Below, one piece after another: positions 9,282 to 17,737 of a stretch of DNA of 64,000 nucleotides. The stretch's first letter is position 1; every line of letters starts with the position of its first letter. Both the position numbers and the translations under genes were made by a program. The stretch is taken from contig NZ_CCYK01000005.1 in the NCBI RefSeq assembly GCF_000826105.1, forward strand, positions 62,001-126,000. Direction: 5' to 3'. The notes beneath the pieces are model-generated. The model saw only the letters and a program-made list of their open reading frames with translations. It was not told where the DNA came from and did no database searches. This DNA comes from Pseudomonas massiliensis (GTDB taxonomy: Bacteria; Pseudomonadota; Gammaproteobacteria; Pseudomonadales; Pseudomonadaceae).

Positions 9282-9815
9282 ATGCTCAACCTTCAATTGA
9301 CCGACAAGACCGTGCTTCGAGAACGCGCCCGCCAGAACGTGGATAACGGCGCGGTGACCGAGGGCTATACCGCTGACCGGGAAGAGATCATTCGCTTGCT
9401 CAACGAGTCTCTGGCCACCGAGCTGGTCTGCACACTGCGCTACAAACGTCACTACTTCATGGCTACCGGCCTTAAGGCCAGCGTGGCGGCGGATGAGTTC
9501 CTGGAACACGCCCAGCAGGAAGCCGAGCATGCCGACCGCCTGGCTGAACGTATCGTGCAACTGGGTGGCGAACCCGAATTCAATCCGGACCGCTTGTCCG
9601 CCTTGTCCCATGCCGAGTACAAGGCCGGCGCCAACCTGAAGGAAATGGTCTACGAAGACCTGGTGGCCGAGCGGATCGCAATCGATGCCTACCGGGAGAT
9701 CGTGCAGTACATCGGCGAGAAAGATCCAACCACCCGGCGCATCTTCGAAGACATCCTGGCGCAGGAAGAAGAGCACGCCGACGACATGGCGGATATCCTC
9801 GGCGACCTGACCTGA
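9282..9815 (+). CDS. Ferritin-like (bacterioferritin-related) four-helix protein
   Basis: A 177-residue, mostly helical protein. Paired carboxylate and histidine motifs are typical of di-iron four-helix bundles: EEIIRLLNESLATELVCTLRYKRHY (about 28-52; Glu near 40), EHAQQEAEHADRL (about 73-85), EDLVAERIAIDAYREIV and EDILAQEEEHADDMADIL near the C terminus. This fits the bacterioferritin/Dps-like proteins annotated near osmE in pseudomonads. The likely role is iron storage or peroxide protection in the cytoplasm. No haem-ligand Met is obvious to me, so I do not call it Bfr. The ribosome binding site CTGGAG is 8 bases before the ATG. Confidence 0.8.
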   Translation: MLNLQLTDKTVLRERARQNVDNGAVTEGYTADREEIIRLLNESLATELVCTLRYKRHYFMATGLKASVAADEFLEHAQQEAEHADRLAERIVQLGGEPEFNPDRLSALSHAEYKAGANLKEMVYEDLVAERIAIDAYREIVQYIGEKDPTTRRIFEDILAQEEEHADDMADILGDLT

Positions 9816-9872
9816 TCCGGAGACAGCCTTCGCTGGAAGGCTGGTCTGCCGAAGCCGGCTTGGAAAGCCTGC

Positions 9873-9972
9873 CATTCGGCAGCTTCGCTACTTCCCGAGC
9901 TTCTGTGGGACCCAGCGCCAGCTGGGGAATGGCCCTGAATAGGTCCCTCATTCGGCAGCTTCGCTACCTCCC
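9873..9972. repeat. Two direct copies of a REP-like 24-mer
   Basis: Two 24-base copies at 9873-9896 and 9949-9972 share the core TTCGGCAGCTTCGCTAC and differ at one base (CTTCCC versus CCTCCC). They lie in the convergent gap between the ferritin-like gene and the asmA-like gene. A closely similar pair is found at 31917-32005. Confidence 0.7.
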
Positions 9973-9988
9973 ACATGCTCCTGCACCG

Positions 9989-12058
9989 CTACCTTACGGT
10001 CGCCGGCACCTTGCCTTGCTTCATCTGCTCCAGCAACGGCCGACACTGGTTGGGTTCCTCTCCGCTCGGGGCGACCAAGGCGAGCAGGCCGGCAGCTGGT
10101 GCGACCACAGCGCCCAATGCGACCATGCCAGCACCACGCAACAACAGGGGCACGGCCTGCACCCCCGCGCTGGGGCTGCCGAAGGTCCCACGTACGTAAA
10201 GCGGCGAACGCAGCGAGAACAGGCGGAAGCCTTTTGATTCCGGTGTAATCTTGAAGTCCATGCGCTCGGTCTTGAAGTTGGCATCACCGTCGATGTAGAT
10301 GACCGCGTTTTCCGTATCGAACACGAACAGGTTGGTACTAGCCAGCCCGTCTTTTATGCCGATGTCTGCCGCCGCGCAGTTGATCCTCACTTCCTTGTCG
10401 CCGAAGATCTTGCCCATCACATAATTGCCCACGTTCAGCCCGGCAATTTCCATCAGGTCGCGGCTGACCGCCCCGTCATTGACCAGCATCTTGAGGTTGC
10501 CGTTGGCAGTGCCCAGCAAGGCGGCGACGGAATTGCCCGTGCCGGCCAGTTGCGCATCGCCATTGAGCTCGCCAAAGCTGGTGCGCATGGGCTCGAACGT
10601 GGGGAACAGCTGCTTGAGCTTGAAACCACGTGCGCTAAGCCGCGCCTGGCCTTGCAAAGGCTCGACCTGGCCATTGAGGCGAATGTTGGAATCAAGCTGA
10701 CCGCCAGCGACGCCGAAACGCAGCGGATCCAGATGCAGGCGACCATTGTCGAGCACCACATGGGTATAGAGATCCGACACGGGCAAGCTTTCGGCCTTCA
10801 CGATTCGCTTGCCAGTGAACTCGACGTCGGCATCCATTGCGCGCCAGCGGTCCGTCTTGAACGCTTCTACCGGCAATACCTTGCCAGTTGGCTGTTGGCT
10901 GTCCGCGCCCCGGGCTTTTTGCTCGGCGTTGGAGTCAGCACCGATCAAGGGCGCCAGGTCACTGAACAGCAACTGGTTGGAAACAAGCTTGCCGCTCAGC
11001 TTTGGCCGCGGCTGGCTGGCAACGAAGGCCAGGTCGCCATGGATATCGCTGTCACCGATGCGGCCATTGAAGTTGTCATAGTGAAAGCTTGCCCCCGAGG
11101 GCTCATGCAACCGGGCAACCAGATGGCCGTCTGTACTGTAGGGCGGCGAGTCGGGCAAGGTGACGCCCGTCAGCGGATAAAGGTTGCCCAGGCTGGTGCC
11201 GGAAAGCTTCAGGTGCAGGTCCAGGGCGCCCAGGTTGCGGGGATCGGTCAAGGTACCGACCACGGACGCATGGGTAGCGCCGGCACTGGCGTCGACCTGC
11301 ACCGGGAAGGGTTGCCGAGCGTCCTGCAGCGCCAACAAGCCGCCTATCTTGCCCGTTCCGCGAACGGGCAGGCCCTTGTATCGCCCGTCGGCCTTGAAAC
11401 CGAAAGCGTAATCCTGGGCGCTGTTACCGGCCTCGTCCAGTGCCTTGGCCGCCTCGCTTTGCCCAGCCAGGGCCTTGAAGGGAATGGGCTGACCAAGCGG
11501 GTCGATCAGGACCTGTACCTGGGTATCCAGGGTTGCATCGTTGAAACCAACCCGCCCTTTGTCGAACCCGATCGCGCCGATATCCAGCACCCAGCTCGAC
11601 GGCTCGGCGGTGTCATCCTTGGGCCCCAAGTCGAAATCCCAGTTGGCGCGACCGTCTTTCAGGCGCTGTAGGTCAGCACTGGGCTCGGTCAGGTTGATAC
11701 GAGGGATCACGATGTGTTGCGCCAGCAGCGGCAGCGGTGAAAGGCGGAACTCTACGCGCTTGAGGCTAGCCATCTGCGGTTCTTTGGACCACGCCGGATT
11801 ACCTAGGGTGATGTCGTCGGCAATGAGATGTGGCCAGGGCACCCAGGCATGCCAGCCGCCTTCGTCCGGCTGACGAGCCCAAGCCACCGCCAGGTTGCCA
11901 TTGATCGCGAACGGGCGATGCAATGCCTCGGACACCTTTTCATTAAGGGTGGGCTTGACCCGATTCCAGTCAAAGGTGGCGATGACCACGACCAGGACAA
12001 CAATCAAGGCCAGCAATATGCCGAGAATCCAGGCGGTAATGCGAAGCGGGCGAGACAT
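9989..12058 (-). CDS. AsmA family protein
   Basis: A 689-residue protein anchored in the inner membrane by one N-terminal segment (about residues 8-28, ITAWILGILLALIVVLVV...). The rest is predicted periplasmic beta-strand-rich sequence. The opening FDWNRVKPTLNEKVSEALHRPF is the AsmA N-terminal signature (a fixed FDWN...I/V near residue 29 followed by a helix). The C-terminal portion with NGNLKMLVNDGAVSRDLMEIAGLNVG is the AsmA-like domain. AsmA-family proteins are now thought to form periplasmic bridges that move phospholipid to the outer membrane. Which paralogue this is I cannot tell. It faces the ferritin-like gene tail to tail. Confidence 0.87.
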   Translation of the reverse strand: MSRPLRITAWILGILLALIVVLVVVIATFDWNRVKPTLNEKVSEALHRPFAINGNLAVAWARQPDEGGWHAWVPWPHLIADDITLGNPAWSKEPQMASLKRVEFRLSPLPLLAQHIVIPRINLTEPSADLQRLKDGRANWDFDLGPKDDTAEPSSWVLDIGAIGFDKGRVGFNDATLDTQVQVLIDPLGQPIPFKALAGQSEAAKALDEAGNSAQDYAFGFKADGRYKGLPVRGTGKIGGLLALQDARQPFPVQVDASAGATHASVVGTLTDPRNLGALDLHLKLSGTSLGNLYPLTGVTLPDSPPYSTDGHLVARLHEPSGASFHYDNFNGRIGDSDIHGDLAFVASQPRPKLSGKLVSNQLLFSDLAPLIGADSNAEQKARGADSQQPTGKVLPVEAFKTDRWRAMDADVEFTGKRIVKAESLPVSDLYTHVVLDNGRLHLDPLRFGVAGGQLDSNIRLNGQVEPLQGQARLSARGFKLKQLFPTFEPMRTSFGELNGDAQLAGTGNSVAALLGTANGNLKMLVNDGAVSRDLMEIAGLNVGNYVMGKIFGDKEVRINCAAADIGIKDGLASTNLFVFDTENAVIYIDGDANFKTERMDFKITPESKGFRLFSLRSPLYVRGTFGSPSAGVQAVPLLLRGAGMVALGAVVAPAAGLLALVAPSGEEPNQCRPLLEQMKQGKVPATVR

Positions 12059-12338
12059 GCGGGCTCTCCATACAGCGACTATCCCAGGGCGTGAATGCGC
12101 GATCGATAGTCAAAAGGTGTGACTGCAACGAGACGGCTGAGGTTTCCCTCTCCCGTTCGGCTTGCGGCCGATACCCAGCTTCTACTACTGGCAGTTAAAT
12201 CTAACTCCCTGACCGGCATGGAGTTTTCCATCATCACTCTGATCGATTTTCATCATGCAGAGGATCGACTTCCGCCTCGGGATACAGCGCGTAGCATGGG
12301 CCCCGTAGACAGATTTCCATCCCTTCAAGGAGCCTCTC

Positions 12339-12731
12339 ATGAAACGCCAACTCTTCGCCGCCGCGCTGTCCCTCGCCACCTTCAGTGCCTTTGCCTTGCC
12401 CGTAACGGATCAGGATCTGGCGACCCAGGCCAAGCCCACCGCCGCCGTCACTGCAAGCCACCGCTTCACTGTCGCCCAGGATGGCGCCGACCGTAACCTG
12501 AACAGCGTTGCCCAGGATGGTGCTGACCGCAGTCTGAACACCATCGCCCAGGATGGTGCTGACCGCAGTCTGAACACCATCGCCCAGGATGGCGCTGATC
12601 GTAATCTGAACACCGTTGCCCAGGATGGCGCCGACCGTAATCTGAACACCGTCGCCCAGGATGGCGCCGACCGCAATCTGAACACCGTTGCCCAGGATGG
12701 CGCTGACCGCAGTCTGAACACTGTGGCCTGA
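12339..12731 (+). CDS. Small secreted protein made of seven 12-residue repeats
   Basis: A 130-residue protein with a signal peptide (MKRQLFAAALSLATFSAFA, cleavage expected near 19). A short spacer follows, then seven near-identical repeats of VAQDGADR(N/S)LN(T/S) from 12471 to 12722, ending Val-Ala-stop. The ribosome binding site AAGGAG is clear (12328-12333). I do not recognise a defined family. Similar Pseudomonas proteins with tandem VAEDG(F/A)DR-type repeats exist and carry uninformative names. The acidic D-G-A-D core could bind cations or build a regular stack. It lies just before ureE but has its own upstream region of 280 bases, so it is probably a separate unit. Confidence 0.8.
   Translation: MKRQLFAAALSLATFSAFALPVTDQDLATQAKPTAAVTASHRFTVAQDGADRNLNSVAQDGADRSLNTIAQDGADRSLNTIAQDGADRNLNTVAQDGADRNLNTVAQDGADRNLNTVAQDGADRSLNTVA
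12471..12722 (+). repeat. Seven tandem 36-base coding repeats
   Basis: Seven contiguous in-frame units of 36 bases encode VAQDGADRNLNT-like 12-mers. The variation is mostly at third codon positions plus Asn/Ser and Val/Ile exchanges. There are no spacers, so it is not a CRISPR array. Copy number is likely to vary by slippage or recombination. Confidence 0.95.
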
Positions 12732-12751
12732 CCGCTAAGTAGTCCCGATAG

Positions 12752-12768
12752 GCCCGCTTCCGGCGGGC
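12752..12768 (+). terminator. Weak hairpin after the repeat-protein gene
   Basis: GCCCGC (12752-12757) and GCGGGC (12763-12768) form a 6-bp stem with a 5-base loop, 20 bases after the stop. No T-run follows, so termination would be weak or Rho-assisted. Confidence 0.4.
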
Positions 12769-12935
12769 TCGGGTGCCACTTGCACTTCAATTGTGCACGC
12801 CTCGCCCCAACGCCCTATTTTGAACCCCGCCCCGCTCCATCCTAGACCCAACCGCTCCCTGGTTTTCCACTGCGCGTTCAAGTTGGCAAGCCCCTTGCTC
12901 TGGCTTGCTTCCAGTCCTGAGCTGGAAGCCTATCG

Positions 12936-13436
12936 ATGCTTGTCATTCATCACCGTCTGGACCCGCGTCCCACTTGGGATGCAGAGCTTCATCTGACCTT
13001 TGAGGCACGCAGTAAAAGCCGCCTGCGCTGCTATAGCGCCGCTGGCGAGGACGTCGGCCTGTTCCTTGAACGCGGTCAGCCTCCCTTGCGCGATGAAGAT
13101 TTCCTGCTGGCCGAAGACGGTCGCGTAGTGAAGGTATGCGCACGATCAGAGCGGCTGCTGCATGTAACCTGCGGCTCGGCTCTCGAGCTGACCCGTGCCG
13201 CCTATCACCTGGGCAACCGCCATGTTGCCTTGCAGGTAGGCGAAGGCTGGTTGCGCCTGCTCGAGGACCACGTGCTCCAGGCCATGCTCGAACAACTGGG
13301 CGCCAGCGTGAGCGCGATCGAAGCGCCCTTCCAGCCGGAGCACGGGGCCTACGGCGGCGGCCATCACCATTCACACCACGGTGAGGAAGCATTCAACTAT
13401 GCGCCTCGCCTGCACCAGTTTGGCGCCAGGCGGTGA
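12936..13436 (+). CDS. ureE: Urease accessory protein UreE (nickel metallochaperone)
   Basis: Dimeric cytoplasmic nickel chaperone that passes Ni2+ to UreG. The 166 residues contain the UreE N-terminal domain and a C-terminal nickel-binding part. The conserved YHLGNRHVALQV segment (His near 93-98) holds the central metal-binding histidine. The His-rich tail GGHHHSHHGEE follows near residue 147. The tail is shorter than that of Klebsiella but still has five histidines in six positions. It begins 204 bases after the repeat protein and overlaps ureF by 4 bases, starting the second urease operon. Confidence 0.95.
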   Translation: MLVIHHRLDPRPTWDAELHLTFEARSKSRLRCYSAAGEDVGLFLERGQPPLRDEDFLLAEDGRVVKVCARSERLLHVTCGSALELTRAAYHLGNRHVALQVGEGWLRLLEDHVLQAMLEQLGASVSAIEAPFQPEHGAYGGGHHHSHHGEEAFNYAPRLHQFGARR

Positions 13437-14107
13437 GCCCTGCCTGGGCCTTGCTGCGCCTGGCCAGCCCCCAGCTGCCTATTGGCGGCTATAGCTATTC
13501 CCAAGGCCTGGAGATGGCGGTGGAAGCCGGTTGGGTCTGTAGCCAGGGCAGTGCGGCGGTATGGTTGACGGATCAGCTCGAGCTCAACCTGGCTCGCTTC
13601 GAGGCGCCCTTGCTTCTGGCCCATTGCAATGCCGCCGCGGCTGAAGACTGGCACGTCCTGCGTGACCATTGGGAAGCGCACCGCGCCAGCCGGGAAACCC
13701 GTGAATTCCAGCTCGAGAGCCGACAGATGGGCTACTCCCTTAAACAGCTGCTGCTGGGGCTGGAAGAGCTGGACTGTCCCGCTCGGGCGTTCCTGCTGGC
13801 AATCGATGAACCACACCTGGCCCTGGGCTGGGCGCTGACAGCCCGGGCCTGGCGCATCAGCCCCTCCGACGCGCTTACCGCCTGGCTGTGGAGCTGGCTG
13901 GAAAACCAGTTGGCCGTATTGATGAAAACCTTGCCCCTTGGCCAACAGGCCGCGCAACGGCTGACCAGTGATCTGCTGCCGGCACTCGACAGCGCCCAGC
14001 GCATCGCCTGCGACATCGACCCAGGCCAGGTTGGCGGCGCGCCGTTCGGCCTGGCCCTGGCCAGCATGGCCCACGAGCGGCAGTACAGCCGTCTGTTTCG
14101 ATCCTAG
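13433..14107 (+). CDS. ureF: Urease accessory protein UreF
   Basis: Helical partner of UreD that acts as a checkpoint on UreG's GTPase during nickel insertion. It has 224 residues with the family opening [21 protein letters not shown]. It starts with GTG at 13433, overlapping the ureE stop (GTGA), so translation is coupled to ureE. Eight bases separate it from ureG. Confidence 0.94.
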   Translation: MSPAWALLRLASPQLPIGGYSYSQGLEMAVEAGWVCSQGSAAVWLTDQLELNLARFEAPLLLAHCNAAAAEDWHVLRDHWEAHRASRETREFQLESRQMGYSLKQLLLGLEELDCPARAFLLAIDEPHLALGWALTARAWRISPSDALTAWLWSWLENQLAVLMKTLPLGQQAAQRLTSDLLPALDSAQRIACDIDPGQVGGAPFGLALASMAHERQYSRLFRS

Positions 14108-14115
14108 GAGAACCC

Positions 14116-14730
14116 ATGAACAGCCAACCCCTGAGAGTCGGTATCGGCGGCCCTGTCGGCTCCGGCAAGACAGCCCTTACCCTCGCCTTGTGCCTGGCGC
14201 TGCGCGAGCGCTATAACCTGGCGGTAGTCACCAATGACATCTACACCCGGGAAGACGCCGACTTCCTGGTACGCAACCAGGCCTTGGCACCGGAGCGGAT
14301 CATCGGCGTGGAAACCGGAGGCTGCCCTCATACCGCCATCCGGGAAGACGCCTCGATCAACCTGGAAGCTGTGGATCAGCTCAATCGTCGTTTTCCTGGC
14401 CTCGACCTCATCCTGGTGGAATCCGGAGGCGACAACCTATCGGCTACCTTCAGTCCAGAACTGTCTGACCTCACGCTGTATGTGATCGATGTCTCGGCTG
14501 GGGATAAGCTCCCGCGCAAGGGCGGCCCGGGGATTTGCAAGTCCGACCTGCTGGTAATCAACAAGATCGACCTGGCCGAGCAGGTCGGAGCCTCTCTGGA
14601 AAGCATGGACCGCGATACGCGCAAGATGCGTGGGGAGAAGCCTTTTGTTTTCAGCAACCAGAAAACCGGGCATGGGCTGGACCAGATCATTGCCTTCATC
14701 GAACGCCAAGGCCTGCTTACCGCAGCCTGA
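14116..14730 (+). CDS. ureG: Urease accessory GTPase UreG
   Basis: SIMIBI-class GTPase that drives nickel delivery to urease. The 204 residues show the P-loop GGPVGSGKT (11-19), the [11 protein letters not shown] segment, the invariant metal-binding Cys-Pro-His ([15 protein letters not shown], about 67-81), a Walker-B-like [10 protein letters not shown] and the guanine-specificity motif NKID near 153. The ribosome binding site TAGGAG is 6 bases before the ATG. It lies 8 bases after ureF and 16 before the HupE/UreJ gene. Confidence 0.97.
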   Translation: MNSQPLRVGIGGPVGSGKTALTLALCLALRERYNLAVVTNDIYTREDADFLVRNQALAPERIIGVETGGCPHTAIREDASINLEAVDQLNRRFPGLDLILVESGGDNLSATFSPELSDLTLYVIDVSAGDKLPRKGGPGICKSDLLVINKIDLAEQVGASLESMDRDTRKMRGEKPFVFSNQKTGHGLDQIIAFIERQGLLTAA

Positions 14731-14746
14731 ACCCTAAGGAAAGCCT

Positions 14747-15316
14747 ATGACCCGCTTGAAATTGCTCGCCTCCCTTGTGCTGATGGGCATGCCTGTCTGG
14801 GCCTTCGCCCATCCTGGACACAGTGGAGGGCTACTGGCTGGCGCCAGCCACCCGTTAGGCGGGCTGGACCATCTGCTGGCCATGATCGCTGTCGGCCTCT
14901 GGGCCGCCCAACAGGCTGGCAGCGCCCGCTGGGCCCTTCCTTGCACCTTCCTGATGGCCATGTTGGTCGGCGGTGGCCTGGGCTTTGCCGGCATCGCCCT
15001 GCCCGGTCTGGAAACGGGCATTGCCGCCTCGGTGCTGGCCCTGGGGCTGGCGGTTGCCCTGGCGCTGCGCCCGGCGCTTGCGCCGGCGATCCTGATTACC
15101 GCCGCTTTCGCACTCTGCCACGGCATGGCCCACGGGCTGGAATTGCCGGCCATGGCCAGCGCCTGGTCTTATGCCGTCGGTTTCATCGCGGCTACGGCCT
15201 TGCTCCACGCCTTCGGCTACGCCCTGGTCCGCTGGTTGCCGCAGGCAGTCGCGCCCTTGGTGCGTCTGGCAGGAGTAGGCGCGGCCATCGCCGGGGGGTA
15301 CCTTCTGATGGCCTGA
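14747..15316 (+). CDS. ureJ: HupE/UreJ family nickel permease-like protein
   Basis: A 189-residue polytopic membrane protein with a signal-like first segment followed by the HupE/UreJ hallmark HPGHSGG...HPLGGLDHLLAM (about 22-47), whose histidines and Asp are thought to handle Ni2+. A second His-containing helix, CHGMAHGLELP, is at about 124-135. Six to seven hydrophobic helices are visible. Its place directly after ureG suggests nickel supply for urease. Other HupE proteins serve hydrogenases, but no hydrogenase genes are here. Confidence 0.88.
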   Translation: MTRLKLLASLVLMGMPVWAFAHPGHSGGLLAGASHPLGGLDHLLAMIAVGLWAAQQAGSARWALPCTFLMAMLVGGGLGFAGIALPGLETGIAASVLALGLAVALALRPALAPAILITAAFALCHGMAHGLELPAMASAWSYAVGFIAATALLHAFGYALVRWLPQAVAPLVRLAGVGAAIAGGYLLMA

Positions 15317-15394
15317 GAGGCTAGCCGCCACAGCCCTGCGGGCCAGGTCAGCTCAGCGGTTTTCTGCTAGAGTGGCGGCCATTTTTCTCGCCCC

Positions 15395-16510
15395 ATGAAG
15401 CCGTCCATGCCCGCGTCCCGCTTGAATTCTGAGCTCGCCGAAACCTACGCCACGGTGTGGCGCCACTTCCTCGACGGCATCGTGCCCCTGTGGGAAGGGC
15501 CTGGCTGGAACCCCGCGCTGGGATTGCCCTACGAAGCGCTGGATGACCAGCATCGGCCGCTGCCTGTCCAACGCTACCGGGCCATGGCCTGTGCCCGGCA
15601 GCTATTCGTCTTTACCTGCCTGGGTGACAGGCCCGGCGCGTCGACGCGAGCGGCCACACTGTTCGCCTCGTTGAACAGATATTTCGCCGATCCGCAGCAC
15701 GGAGGCTGGTATTACAGTGTGGATGCACAGGGCGCTCCGCTGGACACGGAAAAAGACCTCTACACCCATGCCTTCATTCTGTTCGCCTGCGCTCACTATC
15801 TGCGCCAGTCGGCCAGTGCCGAGCCGGGACTGCGGGCCGCCCTGGCGGCGGTAGCGCGCTTTGCCTGCCCTCGCGGGCTCTATGAAGCACGCCTTGGCCG
15901 GGACTGGGCGTGCCTGGGCCAGGGCCCCTTGCAAAACCCTTTGATGCACCTGGCCGAAGCCTTTCTCGCCACTTTCGAAACGCGCCCCGAGCCTTCCACC
16001 GAAGCGGCTTTGCGAACGTTGTGCGACGGCATGCATGAGCACTTCTTCGATGCCGCTCATGGCGTATTGCTGGAAAAGCCTCGAGACGCCTCGGAGAACT
16101 GGTACGAGCCAGGCCATCAGTTCGAGTGGTACTACCTGTTGGCGTCTTCAGCCCTGCTGAGCGGGCATGCCTTGACCGCGGACATGGCCCAGGCGCTGGC
16201 ACGCTCCGAACAGCAGGGTTTGAGCGAGGGCGCGGTATGCGCTTCCCTGGCCCCGGACGGCCAGGTAGTCGATGGCACGCGACGGATCTGGGCCCAGGCC
16301 GAACATCTGCGCGCGCTCAGCCTACTGCCTGAGCGCGCCGCCGACCTGACGGCTGGGCTGCGTCGCTTCCAGGCCGCGTTCCTGCGGCCCAGCGGCTGGT
16401 ATGAATGCCGCGATGCCAAGGGCCAGGTGAGCCGGCACGATATGCCATCCACCACGCCTTACCACCTCTACACCTGCTTCGCGGCGCTTGCCGAGGCCCT
16501 CGAGGCTTAG
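15395..16510 (+). CDS. AGE family epimerase/isomerase
   Basis: A 371-residue protein of the N-acylglucosamine 2-epimerase superfamily, an (alpha/alpha)6 barrel. Visible family elements are GGWYYSVDAQG near 107-117, the KDLYTHAFILFACAHY segment (catalytic-region His near 128), ENWYEPGHQFEWYYLL near 232-247 (a conserved His in EPGHQFEW) and WAQAEHLRALSLL near 293-305. In bacteria such proteins interconvert mannose and fructose, or mannose and glucose; substrate is not decided here. It is preceded by a 78-base gap after ureJ and overlaps the SDR gene at the 3' ends by 4 bases. Confidence 0.8.
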   Translation: MKPSMPASRLNSELAETYATVWRHFLDGIVPLWEGPGWNPALGLPYEALDDQHRPLPVQRYRAMACARQLFVFTCLGDRPGASTRAATLFASLNRYFADPQHGGWYYSVDAQGAPLDTEKDLYTHAFILFACAHYLRQSASAEPGLRAALAAVARFACPRGLYEARLGRDWACLGQGPLQNPLMHLAEAFLATFETRPEPSTEAALRTLCDGMHEHFFDAAHGVLLEKPRDASENWYEPGHQFEWYYLLASSALLSGHALTADMAQALARSEQQGLSEGAVCASLAPDGQVVDGTRRIWAQAEHLRALSLLPERAADLTAGLRRFQAAFLRPSGWYECRDAKGQVSRHDMPSTTPYHLYTCFAALAEALEA

Positions 16511-17268
16511 CCCTGGCGGTGGACCGCGAAGCCCGCCCATGACTGGTTGATTGGCATCAGTTCCAGGCGGTTGATGTTGATGTGGGCGGGCTGGGTGAGA
16601 ATCCAGAAGATGGTATCGGCGATGTCTTGGGGCTGGATCGGGTCTGCGCCGGCATAGGTGGCGTCATAGCGCGCCTTGTCTCCACCGAAGCGCACCAGGG
16701 AGAACTCGCTTTCACACATGCCGGGTTCCAGGTCCGTCACGCGCACGCCGGTGCCCTGGAGATCGTTGCGCAGGTTCAAGGAAAACTGTTTAACGAACGC
16801 CTTGGTTCCGCCGTACACATGGCTGCCTGGATAGGGATAGCTACCGGCCACGGACCCCAGGTTCACGATACCGGCACCCTTGCCATGCGCGATCAGCTTC
16901 GGCAGCAGCAACCGGGTGGTATACAGCAGGCCCTTGATATTGGTATCGACCATGGTGTCCCAGTCATCCAGGTCGCACTTGGGCGCCGGATCGGTACCCA
17001 AGGCCAGGCCCGCATTGTTGACCAGGGCGGTAATGCTGGCGAACCGCTCAGGCAGCCCTCCGATCGCCGCTTCCATGGCCTTGCGATCACGCACGTCCAC
17101 GGCCAGGGCAAGCACATCCACCTTTGCGCGCAGCTCCTCGGCCAGAGCATTGAGGCGTTCTTCGCGACGGCCCGTGATGATCAACGACCAACCGGCCTCG
17201 GCGAAGCGTCGCGCGCAGGCTTCGCCGAAACCCGAAGTGGCACCGGTAATGAAGACAGTGGAGGTCAT
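16507..17268 (-). CDS. Short-chain dehydrogenase/reductase (YdfG-like)
   Basis: A 253-residue classical SDR: the NAD(P)-binding motif TGATSGFG at 8-15, an Arg cluster GRREERL (33-39) consistent with NADP preference, NNAG near 89-92, the catalytic Ser in LGSVAGSY and the YxxxK pair in VYGGTKAF. It is closest in pattern to 3-hydroxy acid dehydrogenases such as YdfG, which oxidise L-allo-threonine and serine, but the substrate cannot be read from sequence. The ribosome binding site AGGAG stands 6 bases before the ATG on the minus strand. It is the next minus-strand gene after livF, 469 bases away. Confidence 0.87.
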   Translation of the reverse strand: MTSTVFITGATSGFGEACARRFAEAGWSLIITGRREERLNALAEELRAKVDVLALAVDVRDRKAMEAAIGGLPERFASITALVNNAGLALGTDPAPKCDLDDWDTMVDTNIKGLLYTTRLLLPKLIAHGKGAGIVNLGSVAGSYPYPGSHVYGGTKAFVKQFSLNLRNDLQGTGVRVTDLEPGMCESEFSLVRFGGDKARYDATYAGADPIQPQDIADTIFWILTQPAHININRLELMPINQSWAGFAVHRQG

Positions 17269-17483
17269 GCGCTACTCCTGTGGATAGTTAAGAGAAAGAT
17301 GGAGCATGCCCGCCCTGTAGGACACACACAATCACGGAACGGGAATTTATGCCAAAACCAGGCAAGGCTGAACCAAGCGGCGCCGAGCAATACGCCATAC
17401 CTTGTGTTGGCGCTATCCAATGCAGCGTTTCCAAAGGTTTCGCACAGACTTATCCACAGCCCTTTAGTGGTTTGGCGCTAGGC

Positions 17484-17498
17484 TGTCAAGACTTGACA
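17484..17498. promoter_or_regulatory. Perfect 7-1-7 inverted repeat, possible operator
   Basis: TGTCAAG and CTTGACA flank a single A. A dyad this size in a non-coding gap upstream of the SDR gene could be a repressor or activator site. The regulator is unknown. Confidence 0.35.
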
Positions 17499-17528
17499 TT
17501 TACCTGCCCCGGCAAGTCCAGAATACCT

Positions 17529-17543
17529 GATCAAAATTTGATC
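17529..17543. promoter_or_regulatory. Perfect 7-1-7 inverted repeat, AT-rich
   Basis: GATCAAA and TTTGATC flank a single A, 45 bases from the neighbouring dyad. It also carries two GATC sequences. It could be an operator for the SDR gene about 260 bases downstream on the minus strand, or part of the DnaA-box region. Confidence 0.35.
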
Positions 17544-17737
17544 GCCAGGCTAGAGCCCTTGCAGCGCGCGGGATGCATCATTGTGCCACCAACTTATACA
17601 CAGGCTGATCCACTCAAGCTGGGGGTTAATCGCGAATGGGGATAAGTACAATGACTTGCGGCTATATGTCACCTTCCACAACCGGTTCGAAAATGTTTTC
17701 CACATTTCCGACCGGCTGGATACTCCGCGCCTGCTGA

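Larger units (their letters stand above)
17450..17704 (+). promoter_or_regulatory. Cluster of three DnaA-box-like sites
   Basis: TTATCCACA at 17450-17458 and TTATACACA at 17594-17602 both match the strict DnaA box TTATNCACA. TTTTCCACA at 17696-17704 fits the relaxed form TTWTNCACA. All three point the same way. A fourth site at 17279-17287, in the opposite orientation, differs from the consensus at one position. The matches are seen directly; DnaA binding is inference. Confidence 0.5.
17269..17737. other. 469-base non-coding gap between livF and the SDR gene
   Basis: No gene is seen here; the short open frames have no ribosome binding sites or family resemblance. The stretch is more AT-rich than its neighbours. 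It contains three DnaA-box-like 9-mers and two perfect 7-1-7 inverted repeats, listed separately. It must also hold the promoter of the minus-strand SDR gene and the end of the liv transcript, though I see no clear intrinsic terminator. Confidence 0.8.

Noticed and set aside
12471..12722. 36-base tandem repeat that might suggest a CRISPR array
   Set aside because: The units are contiguous, without spacers, and in frame inside a secreted protein gene.
17269..17737. Chromosomal replication origin
   Set aside because: There are only three boxes, no dnaA, dnaN, rpmH or gidA nearby, and no clear AT-rich unwinding element.
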